Assembly: GCF_025950085.1 (NCBI RefSeq)
Contig: NZ_JAPDDS010000004.1
Coordinates: 248,001-312,000 of the forward strand
From: Luteolibacter flavescens
GTDB taxonomy: Bacteria > Verrucomicrobiota > Verrucomicrobiia > Verrucomicrobiales > Akkermansiaceae
Direction: 5' to 3'
DNA: 64,000 bases
Positions 16,345 to 26,160 of the stretch are shown here, piece after piece. The stretch's first letter is position 1; each line of letters begins with the position of its first letter. The notes under the pieces were generated by a model. It was not told the DNA's origin, made no database searches, and saw only the letters and a list, made by a program, of their open reading frames with translations. Position numbers and translations under genes: made by a program.

Positions 16345-19300
16345 GTGAAGCCCCACTTTTTCCATCATCGCACCTCGCTCCGCACGGCCATCATCGCGAG
16401 CTGTCTTTCCACGGCCATCGTCCACGGCGCGGTGGAGGTCGCCGGCGAACTCCTCATCGACCTGGATGCCACCGACTATAGGACGGAGGAAGGCGTGTGG
16501 CCGCAGCACTCGGTCACCGGCATCCCCGGTGACTTCATCAAGCAGCCGACCGGCACGCCGCAGCTCCAGACGATCGGCGGCAAGCTCGCGCTGGTGCTGG
16601 ATGGCGATGGCGACTACCTCGCCGGTCCCGTGACCACCGCCGCGCTCGACGCGCCGAATGCGACGCACTCGGTGGAGTACTGGGTCTTCCAAGGCCAGAC
16701 GCGTCCCGAGGAGTCCGTCGTCTCTTGGAGCGCTCGCGGCGGTCCGGCAGGCACGCTCGCGGGCTTCCGCTACGGCAGCCACGGTGGCTCCGGGGCGATC
16801 GGTCGCTGGGATTCCGCGGACGCCGCATTCGCCGCCCCGCATGCCGGTGGTCCGGCGGTCGGCGTGTGGCACCACATCGTGGCCACCTTCGATGGTACCA
16901 CGCAGCGCGTCTATGTGGATGGCCAGCTCAATGCGAGCAAGGCGGTGACGCTGGATGCAAAGGACGGCCTGCAGATCTACGTCGGCACCGAGCGGAATAC
17001 GGACGGCACGGACGTGGGTCGTCTTCGCCAGTTCTCCGGGGCCATCAGTCGCATCCGCATCCACTCCGGTGCGCTGTCCGCCGTGCAGATCCTGAACAAT
17101 TACAATACCGAGGTGGCCGCGCATCCGGGCATCACGCCCGCGCCGCTCAGCCGCCCGCCGGTTCACCGCTGGTCCTTCAGCGAGGCCGCGGGCCCGGCAG
17201 CGAATGGCGCGATCGTTTCCGATAGCATCGGCGGCCTGACCGGCGTCATCCGTGGCAATGGAGCGACCTTCACCGGCACGGGCGTCACGCTTCCCGGTGG
17301 CCTGCCAGCCACCCAGCCCGCCTACATCGACCTGCCGAATGGCATCGTCTCCAGCAAGCAGCGGGTGACGCTGGAAGTGTGGGCCACCCAGGCCTCGACG
17401 CAATCCGGCAGCCGCATGATGAGCTTCAGCAAGAGCACCATCGGCGAGGTGAATACGCCGGGGAATTCCCCCTCCTTCAACGGGGCCGAGTCCATCGCGC
17501 TCTACGCGAACACCGGCACCGCCACGAACATGCGGCTGGAGCGAGTGGGCGGCACGATGTCGAACGGCGGCAACAACCGCCAGTCGGAAGGCGCCACCAC
17601 GCTGAACGTGAAGATGCACTACGCCATCACCTACGATCCGGATTTCAAGGAGTGGCGCCTCTACCGCAATGGCTACCTCATGGAGACGCTGCCGGAAACG
17701 CAGGGCCCGACGAGCATCGGCGACGTGAACAACTGGCTCGGCCGCTCGGACTTCGGTGCCGATTCGGGATTCGCCGGAGTCTTCGATGAGTTCCGCGTTT
17801 ACAATTACACGCTCACCGAAAGCGAGATCCGCGGGAATACGGAAGCAGGTCCCGACACGCTCACCTCGGGCGCGGTGAACGTCTTCCGGTGGTCGCCCGC
17901 TGCGGGTGGCACGCATGCCTTCAACAACGCCGGGGGGCAGGACAATTGGAATGCCGCGTCCGCCTTCCCGAATGCCGCCGGTGCCATGGCCAACGTGGTG
18001 AACAACATCACGGGCGACCAGACCATCGAGCTGAATACCACCGCGAAGCTCGGGAACTTCACCATCGGCGATGCGGACGGAAGCCATCGCTTCACCGTGA
18101 CTGCGGGCACCAGTGGCGTGCTGGAGATGAGTGCCGCGCCGGGTGCCTATGCCAGCCTCACCCAGACCTCGACGAGCGGCGCGAACGAGATCTCCGCTCC
18201 GCTGCTGCTTTCCTCGGAGACGGAAATGGCGAATACCAGCTCCACGGCCTCGCTGACGCTCTCCGGCCCGATCTCCGGTGCGGCTCATTTTTCCAAGGCA
18301 GGCACCGGCCCGGTGATCCTCACGGCTGACAACTCGGCGCATGCGGGCAGGATTTCCGTGAACAGCGGCCAACTCGTCATCGGGAATGGCGGCACCACGG
18401 GCACACCGGGCAGCGGCCCGCTGGCGCTCACGGACGAAGGCGTGCTGGTGCTGAATCGCCAGGATGCGACTACATTCTCTAACAACCTCACCGGAGCCGG
18501 GATCATTCGTCTCGCGGGTGCGGGCCAGGTGACGGCCACCGGCACCATCGAGACCACTGGGCCGCTGCAGGTCTATCCTGGTGCCTCCCTCGTGAATCAG
18601 GCGATGGCGAGTGTCGGCAGCACCAGCATCGAGGGCGAATTCGTGAACGCCGAGCCGCTGATCTTCACGACCGGCGAGCTGTTCGTCGGCGATACACAGG
18701 CGGCGTCGGGCCGCCTCCTCGTCAGCGATGGAGTGGTGAATGCCGGCTCAATCATCGTGGCACGGAATCTCAATACCTCCGGAGTCATCCTTCAGACCGG
18801 CGGTGTGGTGCACGATCGCTCCGGCGGATCCGACAACGTGATCGGCGGCACGAACAATACCTCGTCGCTTTCCTGGGGTGCCTACCGCATGACCGGCGGC
18901 GAGCTGAATAGCAGCACGCACTTCCAGATCGGCGCGCACGGCATCGGCGTGATGGAGGTGGAGAATGCGACGGCGAACTTCAACTCCGGTGTCATCTCGA
19001 TCGGGCGCTATCAGAATGGCTCGATCTCCCGCGGTCGCGGCGTGCTGGATGTGCGCGAGGGCGGCGTGATCAACCAGACCTCCACCGGCAACCGCATGGT
19101 GGTGGGTGAAAAGGGCACCGGCACGGTGAACGTGCGCGACGGCGGTCTCCTGAATCTAACAGGTGGCCTCACCGTCAGTGCCGGTGCCGCCGCGGACCCG
19201 GGTGACGGCACGGTGAACCTGCTGCCCGGCGGCACCATCGCGACGCAGGTGGTCGCGCGTGGTGGATCGACGCTGCGTGCGCCTTTCAATTTCCAAGGCG

Positions 19301-20685
19301 GCGTCCTCCGCGCGCGTGGCAATCAGCCCGGGTCGAACCAGACGCTCTTCATGACCGGGTGCAATGCGTATCTGTATGCGGGTGGCGCGTTGATCGACTC
19401 GAATGGCTTCAACATCCGCGTGGGCCAGATCTTCGAAGATCCCACCGGCAGCGGTGTCACGAGCATCCCGGTCACCAATGGCGGCTCCGGCTACCTCGCT
19501 GCGCCGTATGTGGAGATCACCGGTGGCGGCGGCACGGGTGCCACGGCCATGGCAAGCGTGACCGATGGCGTGGTGACCAGCATCACCGTGACGAGCCCGG
19601 GCATCAACTACACCTCGGCTCCCACGATCAATATCCTCGGCGGTGGCGAGGGCTCCGGCCTCACGGTGGGCACCCCGGTGCTCGCGCAAAATGTCGCGGG
19701 CGATCTGGTGAAGCAGGGCGCGGGATCGCTTTCGCTCGAGGGCGCCAGCATCTACAGCGGCCTCACCCGCGCGGAGCAGGGGACGCTGCTGGTGAATGCG
19801 GATCACTCTGCGGCCACGGGTGAGACGCAGGTCTCCACGGCAGGCACGCTCGGCGGTGTCGGCATCCTGGGTGGTGACGTGACGGTGGCCGGTGCGATCA
19901 ATCCCGGCCGCGCTGTAACGGGTGACACGACCGGTGTGCTGACCGCTCTGCAAGACGTCTCCTTCACCGCTGGCTCCAGGCTGGTGGTGGACATCGACGA
20001 GAGCAAGGACGTGAAGAACGACATGCTCATGGTGATGGGCGATCTCGACCTGACCGGCGCGACCCTGTCGGTGAATCTGACGGGCGCGCCTGCCGGACTG
20101 CCGTATGTGATCGCGAACTTCGGCAGCCGCACGGGCGAGTTCGCGTCGGTGCCGGAGGGCGTGACGGTGGTTTACCATGAGAACAGCATCGAGATCACCT
20201 CGATCGCGGGCACGCAGTCGCCCTATCAGGAGTGGATCGCGGGCTTCTTCCCCGGCGAGACCGACCCGCTCGTCATCGGCCCCGACGCGGACCCTGATGG
20301 CGATGGCAGCTCGAACCTGCTGGAGTATGCCCTCGGCGGTGATCCCGACAGCGGGACCGGCAAGCCGGTGGTGCATGTCTTCTCGTCCGACCGCGGGCTG
20401 GGGGGTACTGTGAAGGACATCGTGATGACCATCGCGGTGCGGCAAGGTGCGTCGGCCTTCGAGGGATCGCCATCCCCGGCCATCGCATGGGACGGTGTGA
20501 ACTACGTCGTCGAGGGCAGCTCCGACCTCACGGACTTCACGCATCCGGTCTCGGCCATCGCCCCGGTCACCGATGGTCTCGGCAATCCACCGGAGGGCTA
20601 CGAATTCCGCAGCTTCATGCTGCAGGGTCCGAACAAGCCAAACGCAGGATTCCTGCGCGTGAAGGTGAGCGGAACCGCACCGTGA
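16345..20685 (+). CDS. Giant secreted LamG / autotransporter-associated beta-strand repeat protein
   Basis: 1,446 aa with signal peptide ([16 protein letters not shown]). Residues about 30-240 and 275-500 are two LamG/concanavalin-like domains ([32 protein letters not shown]...[18 protein letters not shown]). Residues about 560-1290 are beta-helix-like repeats of the PATR type ([52 protein letters not shown]). The end has a [11 protein letters not shown]...[21 protein letters not shown] module, frequent at the C-terminus of verrucomicrobial exported proteins. There is no autotransporter barrel. It probably binds polysaccharide at the cell surface, as third gene of the cassette. Confidence 0.88.
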   Translation: MKPHFFHHRTSLRTAIIASCLSTAIVHGAVEVAGELLIDLDATDYRTEEGVWPQHSVTGIPGDFIKQPTGTPQLQTIGGKLALVLDGDGDYLAGPVTTAALDAPNATHSVEYWVFQGQTRPEESVVSWSARGGPAGTLAGFRYGSHGGSGAIGRWDSADAAFAAPHAGGPAVGVWHHIVATFDGTTQRVYVDGQLNASKAVTLDAKDGLQIYVGTERNTDGTDVGRLRQFSGAISRIRIHSGALSAVQILNNYNTEVAAHPGITPAPLSRPPVHRWSFSEAAGPAANGAIVSDSIGGLTGVIRGNGATFTGTGVTLPGGLPATQPAYIDLPNGIVSSKQRVTLEVWATQASTQSGSRMMSFSKSTIGEVNTPGNSPSFNGAESIALYANTGTATNMRLERVGGTMSNGGNNRQSEGATTLNVKMHYAITYDPDFKEWRLYRNGYLMETLPETQGPTSIGDVNNWLGRSDFGADSGFAGVFDEFRVYNYTLTESEIRGNTEAGPDTLTSGAVNVFRWSPAAGGTHAFNNAGGQDNWNAASAFPNAAGAMANVVNNITGDQTIELNTTAKLGNFTIGDADGSHRFTVTAGTSGVLEMSAAPGAYASLTQTSTSGANEISAPLLLSSETEMANTSSTASLTLSGPISGAAHFSKAGTGPVILTADNSAHAGRISVNSGQLVIGNGGTTGTPGSGPLALTDEGVLVLNRQDATTFSNNLTGAGIIRLAGAGQVTATGTIETTGPLQVYPGASLVNQAMASVGSTSIEGEFVNAEPLIFTTGELFVGDTQAASGRLLVSDGVVNAGSIIVARNLNTSGVILQTGGVVHDRSGGSDNVIGGTNNTSSLSWGAYRMTGGELNSSTHFQIGAHGIGVMEVENATANFNSGVISIGRYQNGSISRGRGVLDVREGGVINQTSTGNRMVVGEKGTGTVNVRDGGLLNLTGGLTVSAGAAADPGDGTVNLLPGGTIATQVVARGGSTLRAPFNFQGGVLRARGNQPGSNQTLFMTGCNAYLYAGGALIDSNGFNIRVGQIFEDPTGSGVTSIPVTNGGSGYLAAPYVEITGGGGTGATAMASVTDGVVTSITVTSPGINYTSAPTINILGGGEGSGLTVGTPVLAQNVAGDLVKQGAGSLSLEGASIYSGLTRAEQGTLLVNADHSAATGETQVSTAGTLGGVGILGGDVTVAGAINPGRAVTGDTTGVLTALQDVSFTAGSRLVVDIDESKDVKNDMLMVMGDLDLTGATLSVNLTGAPAGLPYVIANFGSRTGEFASVPEGVTVVYHENSIEITSIAGTQSPYQEWIAGFFPGETDPLVIGPDADPDGDGSSNLLEYALGGDPDSGTGKPVVHVFSSDRGLGGTVKDIVMTIAVRQGASAFEGSPSPAIAWDGVNYVVEGSSDLTDFTHPVSAIAPVTDGLGNPPEGYEFRSFMLQGPNKPNAGFLRVKVSGTAP

Positions 20686-21214
20686 ACGGGCACCGTTGTT
20701 AGATCAAATCACCGGCGGCCTTATTCAAGGTTCAAGGTCGCCGGTGAATCCCAGCCCTTATGACCCGCTCGCCAAGCAGGTCACGGGGGCATTTTTTGTT
20801 CGGATGATCCGTAGCGCCACATCGGCCTTCAAGCCATCGAAGCCCATGTCGGCGCACCTAATATCGGCTAAAGCCATCGCTCCCGGCTCCGCCGATCCTG
20901 TGCTCCCCTGGGAGCGCCGGTCATTAGACCGGCCCGAAGCAGCTCTCAACGCGGACGGAGACCCTGTGCCATCGTGGTCCGCATCGCTCCGCGTGCGGTG
21001 AAGCAGTTCTGCAAGCTGGCCCTATCCTCGGCTCTTGGAAGACGCGTGTAGAAGCGGGCCTTATCGGTTCCTTCCCCTGACCGGCGCACCGCACGCGGAG
21101 CGATGCGGACCACGATGGCCTCAAGTCACCACGGCCTCCAATGACCACTTCGCTCACCCGCCCAAGCCGGCTGAAGCCAGCGCTCCCGGCTCCGCCGTCC
21201 AATCCTCCAGTTCC
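20686..21214. other. Gene-free gap rich in inverted repeats
   Basis: No gene found in these 529 bases between convergent genes. It holds a hairpin at 20709-20746 (TCACCGGCG / CGCCGGTGA) that may end the LamG gene transcript, a perfect 33-bp inverted repeat (listed separately), and two copies of a GGCT-AAGCCA-CGCTCCCGGCTCCGCCG module at about 20869-20895 and 21169-21200. The latter has a further copy at about 54628-54665. Confidence 0.7.
20968..21119. repeat. Perfect 33-bp inverted repeat, 86-base spacer
   Basis: The arm at 20968-21000 (GCCATCGTGGTCCGCATC, then GCTCCGCGTGCGGTG) is the exact reverse complement of 21087-21119. The spacer carries no gene. Exact identity over 33 bases suggests a recent or actively maintained element, perhaps a short mobile or REP-type unit. 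Confidence 0.9.
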
Positions 21215-22762
21215 TCACTCGCCCCATCCCGCGACGGGCAGGCGGAGGAAATACATGGTACTATGTCCCTCGTAGATGATGCCGAGGTGCGTATCCCCGG
21301 CGGGGGCGAGGCAGGAGTAGCCGAAGCCGCCGCGGGAATCGTAAAGGACGGCATCCTGCTCCGGCCAGGTGAGCCCCTGGTCGGTGGAGCGCTTCACGGT
21401 CATGGAATGGCGGCCATCGGTGGCGTCGGGGCTCGAGAACCACAGCGCGCCTTTCCACGCCAGGATGCTGCCCATGCAGACCGGGTCGCGCAGCGCCTTG
21501 CGGTCGGTGGGGTGGGGCGTCCAGGTCTTCCCAAGATCGCGCGTGGTCGCGATGGTGCGGGTGCCGCCGCGGTTGTCCCGGCAGTTGATCATGAGGCTGC
21601 CGTCGGCGAGTTCCGCGACCTGGGCCTCGGTCGTGTCGCTCTTCACGCCGGTGCCTGCCTGCCAGGTTTTGCCATGGTCGCTTGAGGAAATCACGGTGGA
21701 CCACGGCTTGCCATCGGCCGCACGATATTGGGCGGCGAAGACCAGCGTGCCGTCCTTCATCGCGATGCCCGCGCCGGGGCCATTGAAGAAAAGACGCATC
21801 GCTGGGTCCTTCACCTGCGCGGTGATGTTCACCGGCGGCGACCACGTCTTGCCATCGTCGTCGCTGTGGGAAAGCACGAGCTGGCCGGTCTCCTCCGGCG
21901 ACAGCCCCGGGCCGGAGCCGTGCCAGGCGCGATTCCCATGACTCCACAGTGCAGCGATCCAGATGCGGCCGTTCGCGGGATCGACGAGGATCGCAGGGTC
22001 GCCCACGCCATCGTGGCCGTGCTTCGGGTCGTCACCCATGTTCATGGCCACGCGCATCTTTTCCCAAGTCTGCCCGCTATCCGTGCTGCGCGACACGCCG
22101 ACGTCGATATCCGCGGGAAGGTCGCGCGGGTGATCGTAGCGGATGTCATAGACGGCGATCAGCGAGCCCGCACGGGTCTGCGCGAGGCCGGGGATGCGGT
22201 AGGATGCCGAGCCATCGTCGCCGGGCAAGCGGATGGCGTGGCCGATGCGCTGGCTGCCGGGCGGAGAAGGCTGCGCGGGCTCTAACAGCTTGCCGCCGAC
22301 CTTCACGCCGTGGAGCGAGGCATCGATGCGATGGTCGAGCGATGCGGTCTCTTTCAAGAACGGCGAGATCCAGAACCAATGCTCCCCGGGCGCGAGCGGG
22401 TGATCCACCGCGAGGGAAATCCTGCCACTCACATCCTTGCCCTCCGCGAGGGTCGCGCCGGGCTGCGCGGCGGGGTCGGCCTTGCCCGTGACGATGCGGT
22501 AGGACGCGATGTCCGCGAGATCCGTGGTCCCGGCGAAGTCCAGCTCGATGCCCTCCAGCGTCACGCCTTCAGCTCCTTCCTCGACGACGATGCGGAAGCC
22601 GAGCACCGGATTGTGGTCCTCGCGGATGAAGGCGGGGCAGACCGGTTGTGCCGTTTCCACCCGGACCGCAGGCGTGTCCGCCGCGGCAATGGCGATGACG
22701 AGCGAGGCCACCGCCGTGTGGAGGACGCGATGTGCGAAGGATCGTGAAGGGAAAGGAGCCAT
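21215..22762 (-). CDS. Exported exo-alpha-sialidase (GH33 type)
   Basis: 515 aa. A signal peptide (VLHTAVASLVIAIAAADT) leads into an N-terminal BNR-assembly beta domain of about 150 residues. The catalytic propeller starts at the Arg-Ile-Pro motif SYRIPGLAQTRAG. Five Asp boxes are visible: STDSGQTW, SDDDGKTW, SSDHGKTW, TRDLGKTW and STDQGLTW. Other sialidase pieces are DVGVSRS, GVGDPAILVD and RGGFGYSCLA (region of the nucleophile Tyr). It removes terminal sialic acid from glycans outside the cytoplasm. It follows the sialate O-acetylesterase gene by 22 bases, so both form an operon. Confidence 0.93.
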   Translation of the reverse strand: MAPFPSRSFAHRVLHTAVASLVIAIAAADTPAVRVETAQPVCPAFIREDHNPVLGFRIVVEEGAEGVTLEGIELDFAGTTDLADIASYRIVTGKADPAAQPGATLAEGKDVSGRISLAVDHPLAPGEHWFWISPFLKETASLDHRIDASLHGVKVGGKLLEPAQPSPPGSQRIGHAIRLPGDDGSASYRIPGLAQTRAGSLIAVYDIRYDHPRDLPADIDVGVSRSTDSGQTWEKMRVAMNMGDDPKHGHDGVGDPAILVDPANGRIWIAALWSHGNRAWHGSGPGLSPEETGQLVLSHSDDDGKTWSPPVNITAQVKDPAMRLFFNGPGAGIAMKDGTLVFAAQYRAADGKPWSTVISSSDHGKTWQAGTGVKSDTTEAQVAELADGSLMINCRDNRGGTRTIATTRDLGKTWTPHPTDRKALRDPVCMGSILAWKGALWFSSPDATDGRHSMTVKRSTDQGLTWPEQDAVLYDSRGGFGYSCLAPAGDTHLGIIYEGHSTMYFLRLPVAGWGE

Positions 22763-22784
22763 TTGTTAGAAGAAGATTGCGCCG

Positions 22785-23978
22785 CTATTTCAGCGGGATG
22801 CTGGCGGCGAGGCGGCGTGCGATGGGCAGCTTGTCCGGCGGGTGGACATCCGGGCTGTCCCAGCCGAGGTCCTGCGTCACGACGAGATGTACATCGGGCA
22901 GCGCACGCGCTACCTGCGCCTGCACGCGGCGATAGTCCGGCCAGTGCCGGCGGATCGGGCGGGTGTCGCCGATGCGCGGGAGTTGGACGATGTGAAAGGG
23001 CAGGCGCGGCTGGCCAAGCTCGCGCCGCCAGCCGGTGACGAGGTCCGTGATGAGCCGGCGATTCCATGCGTCATCGCCGATCTCCGCATTCGTCTCGCCC
23101 TGATACCACAGCACGGCGTCAAAGGGGAATCCGCTCCACTCCCGCAAGCCGGACTCGAAGAGAAAGCCCGGCGTGAAGGGATGGCTCGCCCGCGGGTGCT
23201 GTCCCAGATTCCCCCGCGCGCGGCCCTGCGCCCACGGGCTGATCTTCCGCGAAGTGAACCAGCCGCCATCTAACAGCTCGCGGTAAGCTCGACGGGCTGA
23301 CAGCACATTCCGCGGCAGCCATGCCTCCGTGCCCGAGCCTCCGACGGCATTCTCCACGAGGCCGACCGGTACGCCATCGCGCTCGTGGATCATGCGGCCC
23401 GTCCACCAGGCGAGTGCGGAGAATGCGGTGGCGGAGCCCTGGCTCGCGCGCTGCCATGTGCCCTGGAAGTGTTCGCGCTCATTCAGGCGGGACAGCGTGG
23501 CATCATCGTAAGCGCCCGCATCGGTGGATACACCCGTGAGATTACAGAGCCGCATGGCAGGGAAGCGGCCTGCCGTCCGCGCTTCCGCTTTCCCGCCGAT
23601 CGCGAGGCCGAGCGGGAAGTCCATGTTCGATTGGCCGGAGCAGAGGAATACGCGGCCGACGAGCAGATCATCCAGCCGCATCCGCCGCCCGTCCGCCTCG
23701 ATCACCATCGTCGCGGGCCTCGCCGTGGGCTCCATGGCAGGCAGCGGGATACGCCACGCGCCGGAGGGCGCGGCAGTGGTCGTGTAGGCCACGTCGCGGA
23801 ACTTCAGCACCACGCTAGACCCCGGCGAAGCCGTGCCACACACCGGCACCTCACAACGCATCGGCAGCACCATGTGCGAGGCGAAGTGCCGGGCGATGGT
23901 GAATTCTCCAGCGACGGCCGCGGCAGCGATGCCATGGACAGCCAGGATGAGGCGGATGATGATGCTCAGGATTCGCAT
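22785..23978 (-). CDS. Sialate O-acetylesterase (SGNH hydrolase)
   Basis: 397 aa with signal peptide (IIIRLILAVHGIAAAAVAG). It removes acetyl esters from sialic acid so that sialidase can act. The family blocks are in order: HMVLPMRCEVPVCGTASPG, FLCSGQSNMDFPL with the nucleophile Ser, ALAWWTGRMIHE, GLVENAVGGSGTEAWLP, DAVLWYQGETNA and the C-terminal DVHPPDK with catalytic Asp/His. First gene of the two-gene sialic acid operon. The divergent promoter region toward the RES gene is about 80 bases. Confidence 0.92.
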   Translation of the reverse strand: MRILSIIIRLILAVHGIAAAAVAGEFTIARHFASHMVLPMRCEVPVCGTASPGSSVVLKFRDVAYTTTAAPSGAWRIPLPAMEPTARPATMVIEADGRRMRLDDLLVGRVFLCSGQSNMDFPLGLAIGGKAEARTAGRFPAMRLCNLTGVSTDAGAYDDATLSRLNEREHFQGTWQRASQGSATAFSALAWWTGRMIHERDGVPVGLVENAVGGSGTEAWLPRNVLSARRAYRELLDGGWFTSRKISPWAQGRARGNLGQHPRASHPFTPGFLFESGLREWSGFPFDAVLWYQGETNAEIGDDAWNRRLITDLVTGWRRELGQPRLPFHIVQLPRIGDTRPIRRHWPDYRRVQAQVARALPDVHLVVTQDLGWDSPDVHPPDKLPIARRLAASIPLK

Positions 23979-24057
23979 GAGATAGGGGATGACATGTCAG
24001 GCGATTTTGATTCCTGCATGCGAGTCATTTTGGCACGGATCACCGGTCATTCACTTC

Positions 24058-24645
24058 ATGATTCTCCATCCGCTCTCCGCCTCGCTGGTCCGGCGCATCG
24101 CAGCCGTGTGGGAGGATGCATGCACGGCATTCACGGGGGAGTGTTTCCGTTTCGTAAAGCCCACCTACAGCAGGACCGCCGACCTCTTTGCCGGGAAGGG
24201 TGCTCTCCATGCCAATGGCCGGTGGTTGCTGCAGGGAGTCGCACCGGCGACCTATACCTCGCTGGAGCCGGAGACCGCACTCGCGGAGAGCCTTGCCGCG
24301 GCGCGCTACTTTGGATTCCCGCTTTCCTCGGCTACTCCAGCCGTTCTCGTGACGGCGAGGATGAAGCTGGCGAGGGTCATCGATCTCAGGGACGGCTCCA
24401 TCCGGCGCCGGTTGCGGGTCTCGGAGAAGTCGGTGCTCGAATGCGACTGGCGATCCTTCAACCGGGAGGGGGACGAAGCCATCACGCAGGCGGTCGGACG
24501 AGCGGCGCTGCTGGCGGGCTTCGAGGGGATGCTGGTCCCCAGCGCTGCGCGTGCGGGCGGCGGGAATCTCATCGTATTCCCGGGAAACCTCGCCTCCGGC
24601 AGCACGGTGAGGGTGGTGAAGGAGGTTGAATGGCCCGGTTCTTGA
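24058..24645 (+). CDS. RES-domain toxin (NAD+-targeting type)
   Basis: 195 aa from the ATG at 24058; an earlier in-frame start would add 23 residues. RES landmarks are present: FRFVKPTYSRTADLFAGKGALHANGRWL, then YTSLEPETALAES and a C-terminal GGNLIVFPGN. RES toxins of the Xre-RES family deplete NAD+ and arrest growth (known for the family, e.g. MbcT). Here the toxin gene comes first and the antitoxin gene 59 bases later, the reverse of the usual order. A 22-bp palindrome between them may be the antitoxin's own operator. Confidence 0.88.
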   Translation: MILHPLSASLVRRIAAVWEDACTAFTGECFRFVKPTYSRTADLFAGKGALHANGRWLLQGVAPATYTSLEPETALAESLAAARYFGFPLSSATPAVLVTARMKLARVIDLRDGSIRRRLRVSEKSVLECDWRSFNREGDEAITQAVGRAALLAGFEGMLVPSAARAGGGNLIVFPGNLASGSTVRVVKEVEWPGS

Positions 24646-24666
24646 AACCTGCAAATTTGCAGGTTT
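24645..24666. promoter_or_regulatory. Perfect 22-bp palindrome, probable antitoxin operator
   Basis: Two perfect half sites AAACCTGCAAA and TTTGCAGGTTT with no spacer, starting on the last base of the toxin stop codon and 38 bases before the antitoxin ATG. It has no loop and no T run, which argues against a terminator. A dimeric helix-turn-helix protein such as the adjacent Xre-like antitoxin is the natural candidate to bind it. Confidence 0.65.
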
Positions 24667-24704
24667 TGATTGCGGTCCGTGAAGTCCGGGTCTAGTCTGC
24701 GGGC

Positions 24705-25064
24705 ATGAAGGCGACCGTAAGGCGATCCACACCGGCATCGGGTCCGGCGCTGATGGCGTGGCGACGGGAGAGGGGTATTTCACGGGAAGTTTTCGCCGAG
24801 ATGGCAGACTTTTCGGTGAGGAAGCTGGCGACCTATGAAAAGGCGAAGCAGATCCCGGCCAAGGTGGTGCGGCCGGTGACAGAGACGGTGCGCTTGATCG
24901 GCGCGCTGGGCGAGCTTGCCGGGGATCAGGATGCGTTGGCAAACTGGCTTCATGCTCCGAACCGCGCCTTCGGGAAGCGTTCGCCGATGGATCTGATCAA
25001 GGCGGGCGAGTCCGACGAGATCTGGCAGATGGTCCATCAGCTCCGGCAGGGCAGCTTCGCGTGA
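24705..25064 (+). CDS. Xre/MbcA/ParS-type antitoxin
   Basis: 119 aa. The N-terminal half is a helix-turn-helix (LMAWRRERGISREVFAEMADFSVRKLATYEK). The C-terminal 60 residues match the toxin-binding domain of Xre/MbcA/ParS antitoxins: TVRLIGALGELAGDQDALANWL, then APNRAFGKRSPMDLI. The ending SDEIWQMVHQLRQGSFA fits the usual last helix. It should neutralise the RES toxin by covering its NAD+ pocket. Order toxin-antitoxin is atypical; the palindrome just upstream suggests that it has its own promoter, which would help to keep antitoxin in excess. Confidence 0.88.
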   Translation: MKATVRRSTPASGPALMAWRRERGISREVFAEMADFSVRKLATYEKAKQIPAKVVRPVTETVRLIGALGELAGDQDALANWLHAPNRAFGKRSPMDLIKAGESDEIWQMVHQLRQGSFA

Positions 25065-25077
25065 TCCGCTTTTCCCC

Positions 25078-26073
25078 TCACCCCAGCGCCAGCATGCGCG
25101 CTCGGAGGAGCGGGGGTGTGAGCCAGAGGTGCTCGGGTTTCATGGCTTCCTGCTCCTCGTAGGTGGTGCGGGACTCCTCGATGCGCATTTCCTTGCGGGC
25201 GGGGTCCAGGGTGATGAAGGTGAAGGGTGGATTACTGGATTCATAGTAGGTCGTGCTGCCATTCGGGGGCATGCCAAAGGTGGAGCTGGTCAGCGTGAGG
25301 TGGTGCACGCCGTGGCGGATGCTGTGCTGCTCGTCGTGATCGTGGCCCGCGAGGACGGCGACGACCTGCACGCGTCCGCGCCGCGCATTGTGGGAGTCGA
25401 TCGCGAAGTTCACGGCATCCCAGTTTCCCTCGTGGCTGCCCACGCCCGATGGTTGGTGCTGGAAGATGACGATGGGCTTGTCCGTGGCGGCCAGGTCCTT
25501 CGCCAGCCAGGCGAGTTGCTCCCGGTCGATGCAGCTCACGCGGGCGAGGTGACCGGGCCCGCCCTTGCGGTGGATGGGATACCAGTTGCCATTCGCGTAG
25601 GAGACGGTCGTCCCCTCGTCATCGATGAAGTGGTTCCGGTCCAGCACGACGAAGTGGAAGTCGCCCACGTCGAAGGAGTAGTGGCGGTGCGGGATCTGCC
25701 ATGCCTCCAGCAGCTCCTCCTTCGTCTGATAGTCGCAGTCGTGATTCCCGATCACGTGATGCCTCGCTCCGGGAAAGCGGTTCCACTCGGCGAGGAAATC
25801 CCGCGCGGTGGAGATGCCGCCCTTCGCGCAACAGAAGTCTCCGCACTGGAGGATGAAGTCCGGCCTGCGAGCGATGGCCGCATCGATGAATGGCGTCAGC
25901 CGCGCGACCTGGTCCTTCCCATGCGTGCCGTGATGGACGTCCGTGATGAAGCCGAAGGTGACCGCCCCGACAGATGAGGTAGGCGTGCCATCCTGCCCCT
26001 GCCCGACCGCGGCGAGACCTGCCCCGGCGAGCGGGATGGCGGCGAGAAATTGACGGCGGTTGGTCGCGGGCAT
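25078..26073 (-). CDS. Tat-exported calcineurin-like metallophosphoesterase
   Basis: 331 aa. A twin-arginine signal is visible at the start (NRRQFLAAIPLAGAGLAAVG). The five metal motifs are present: DVHH, CGDF, GNHD, FQHQPSG and AGHDHDEQH. Such enzymes hydrolyse phosphate mono- or diesters. It lies on the same strand 87 bases downstream of the phosphonoacetaldehyde-dehydrogenase-like gene, so it may belong to a phosphorus-scavenging group. The true substrate cannot be read from sequence. Confidence 0.9.
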   Translation of the reverse strand: MPATNRRQFLAAIPLAGAGLAAVGQGQDGTPTSSVGAVTFGFITDVHHGTHGKDQVARLTPFIDAAIARRPDFILQCGDFCCAKGGISTARDFLAEWNRFPGARHHVIGNHDCDYQTKEELLEAWQIPHRHYSFDVGDFHFVVLDRNHFIDDEGTTVSYANGNWYPIHRKGGPGHLARVSCIDREQLAWLAKDLAATDKPIVIFQHQPSGVGSHEGNWDAVNFAIDSHNARRGRVQVVAVLAGHDHDEQHSIRHGVHHLTLTSSTFGMPPNGSTTYYESSNPPFTFITLDPARKEMRIEESRTTYEEQEAMKPEHLWLTPPLLRARMLALG

Positions 26074-26160
26074 GATCGACCATGACGCGCCGGATCGGCT
26101 GAAAATTTCACATTAACGCCACAAAAGCATCTTTAGGTGATGATTTCTGCCGGGGATGGA

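Noticed and set aside
15256-18372. Very long open frame on the minus strand (over 1,000 codons)
   Set aside because: It lies opposite three well-supported plus-strand genes and its product is Arg/His/Gly-rich without any motif, the usual antisense shadow in GC-rich DNA.
24645-24666. Palindrome as terminator of the RES gene
   Set aside because: Perfect symmetry without loop and without a proper T run fits an operator better.
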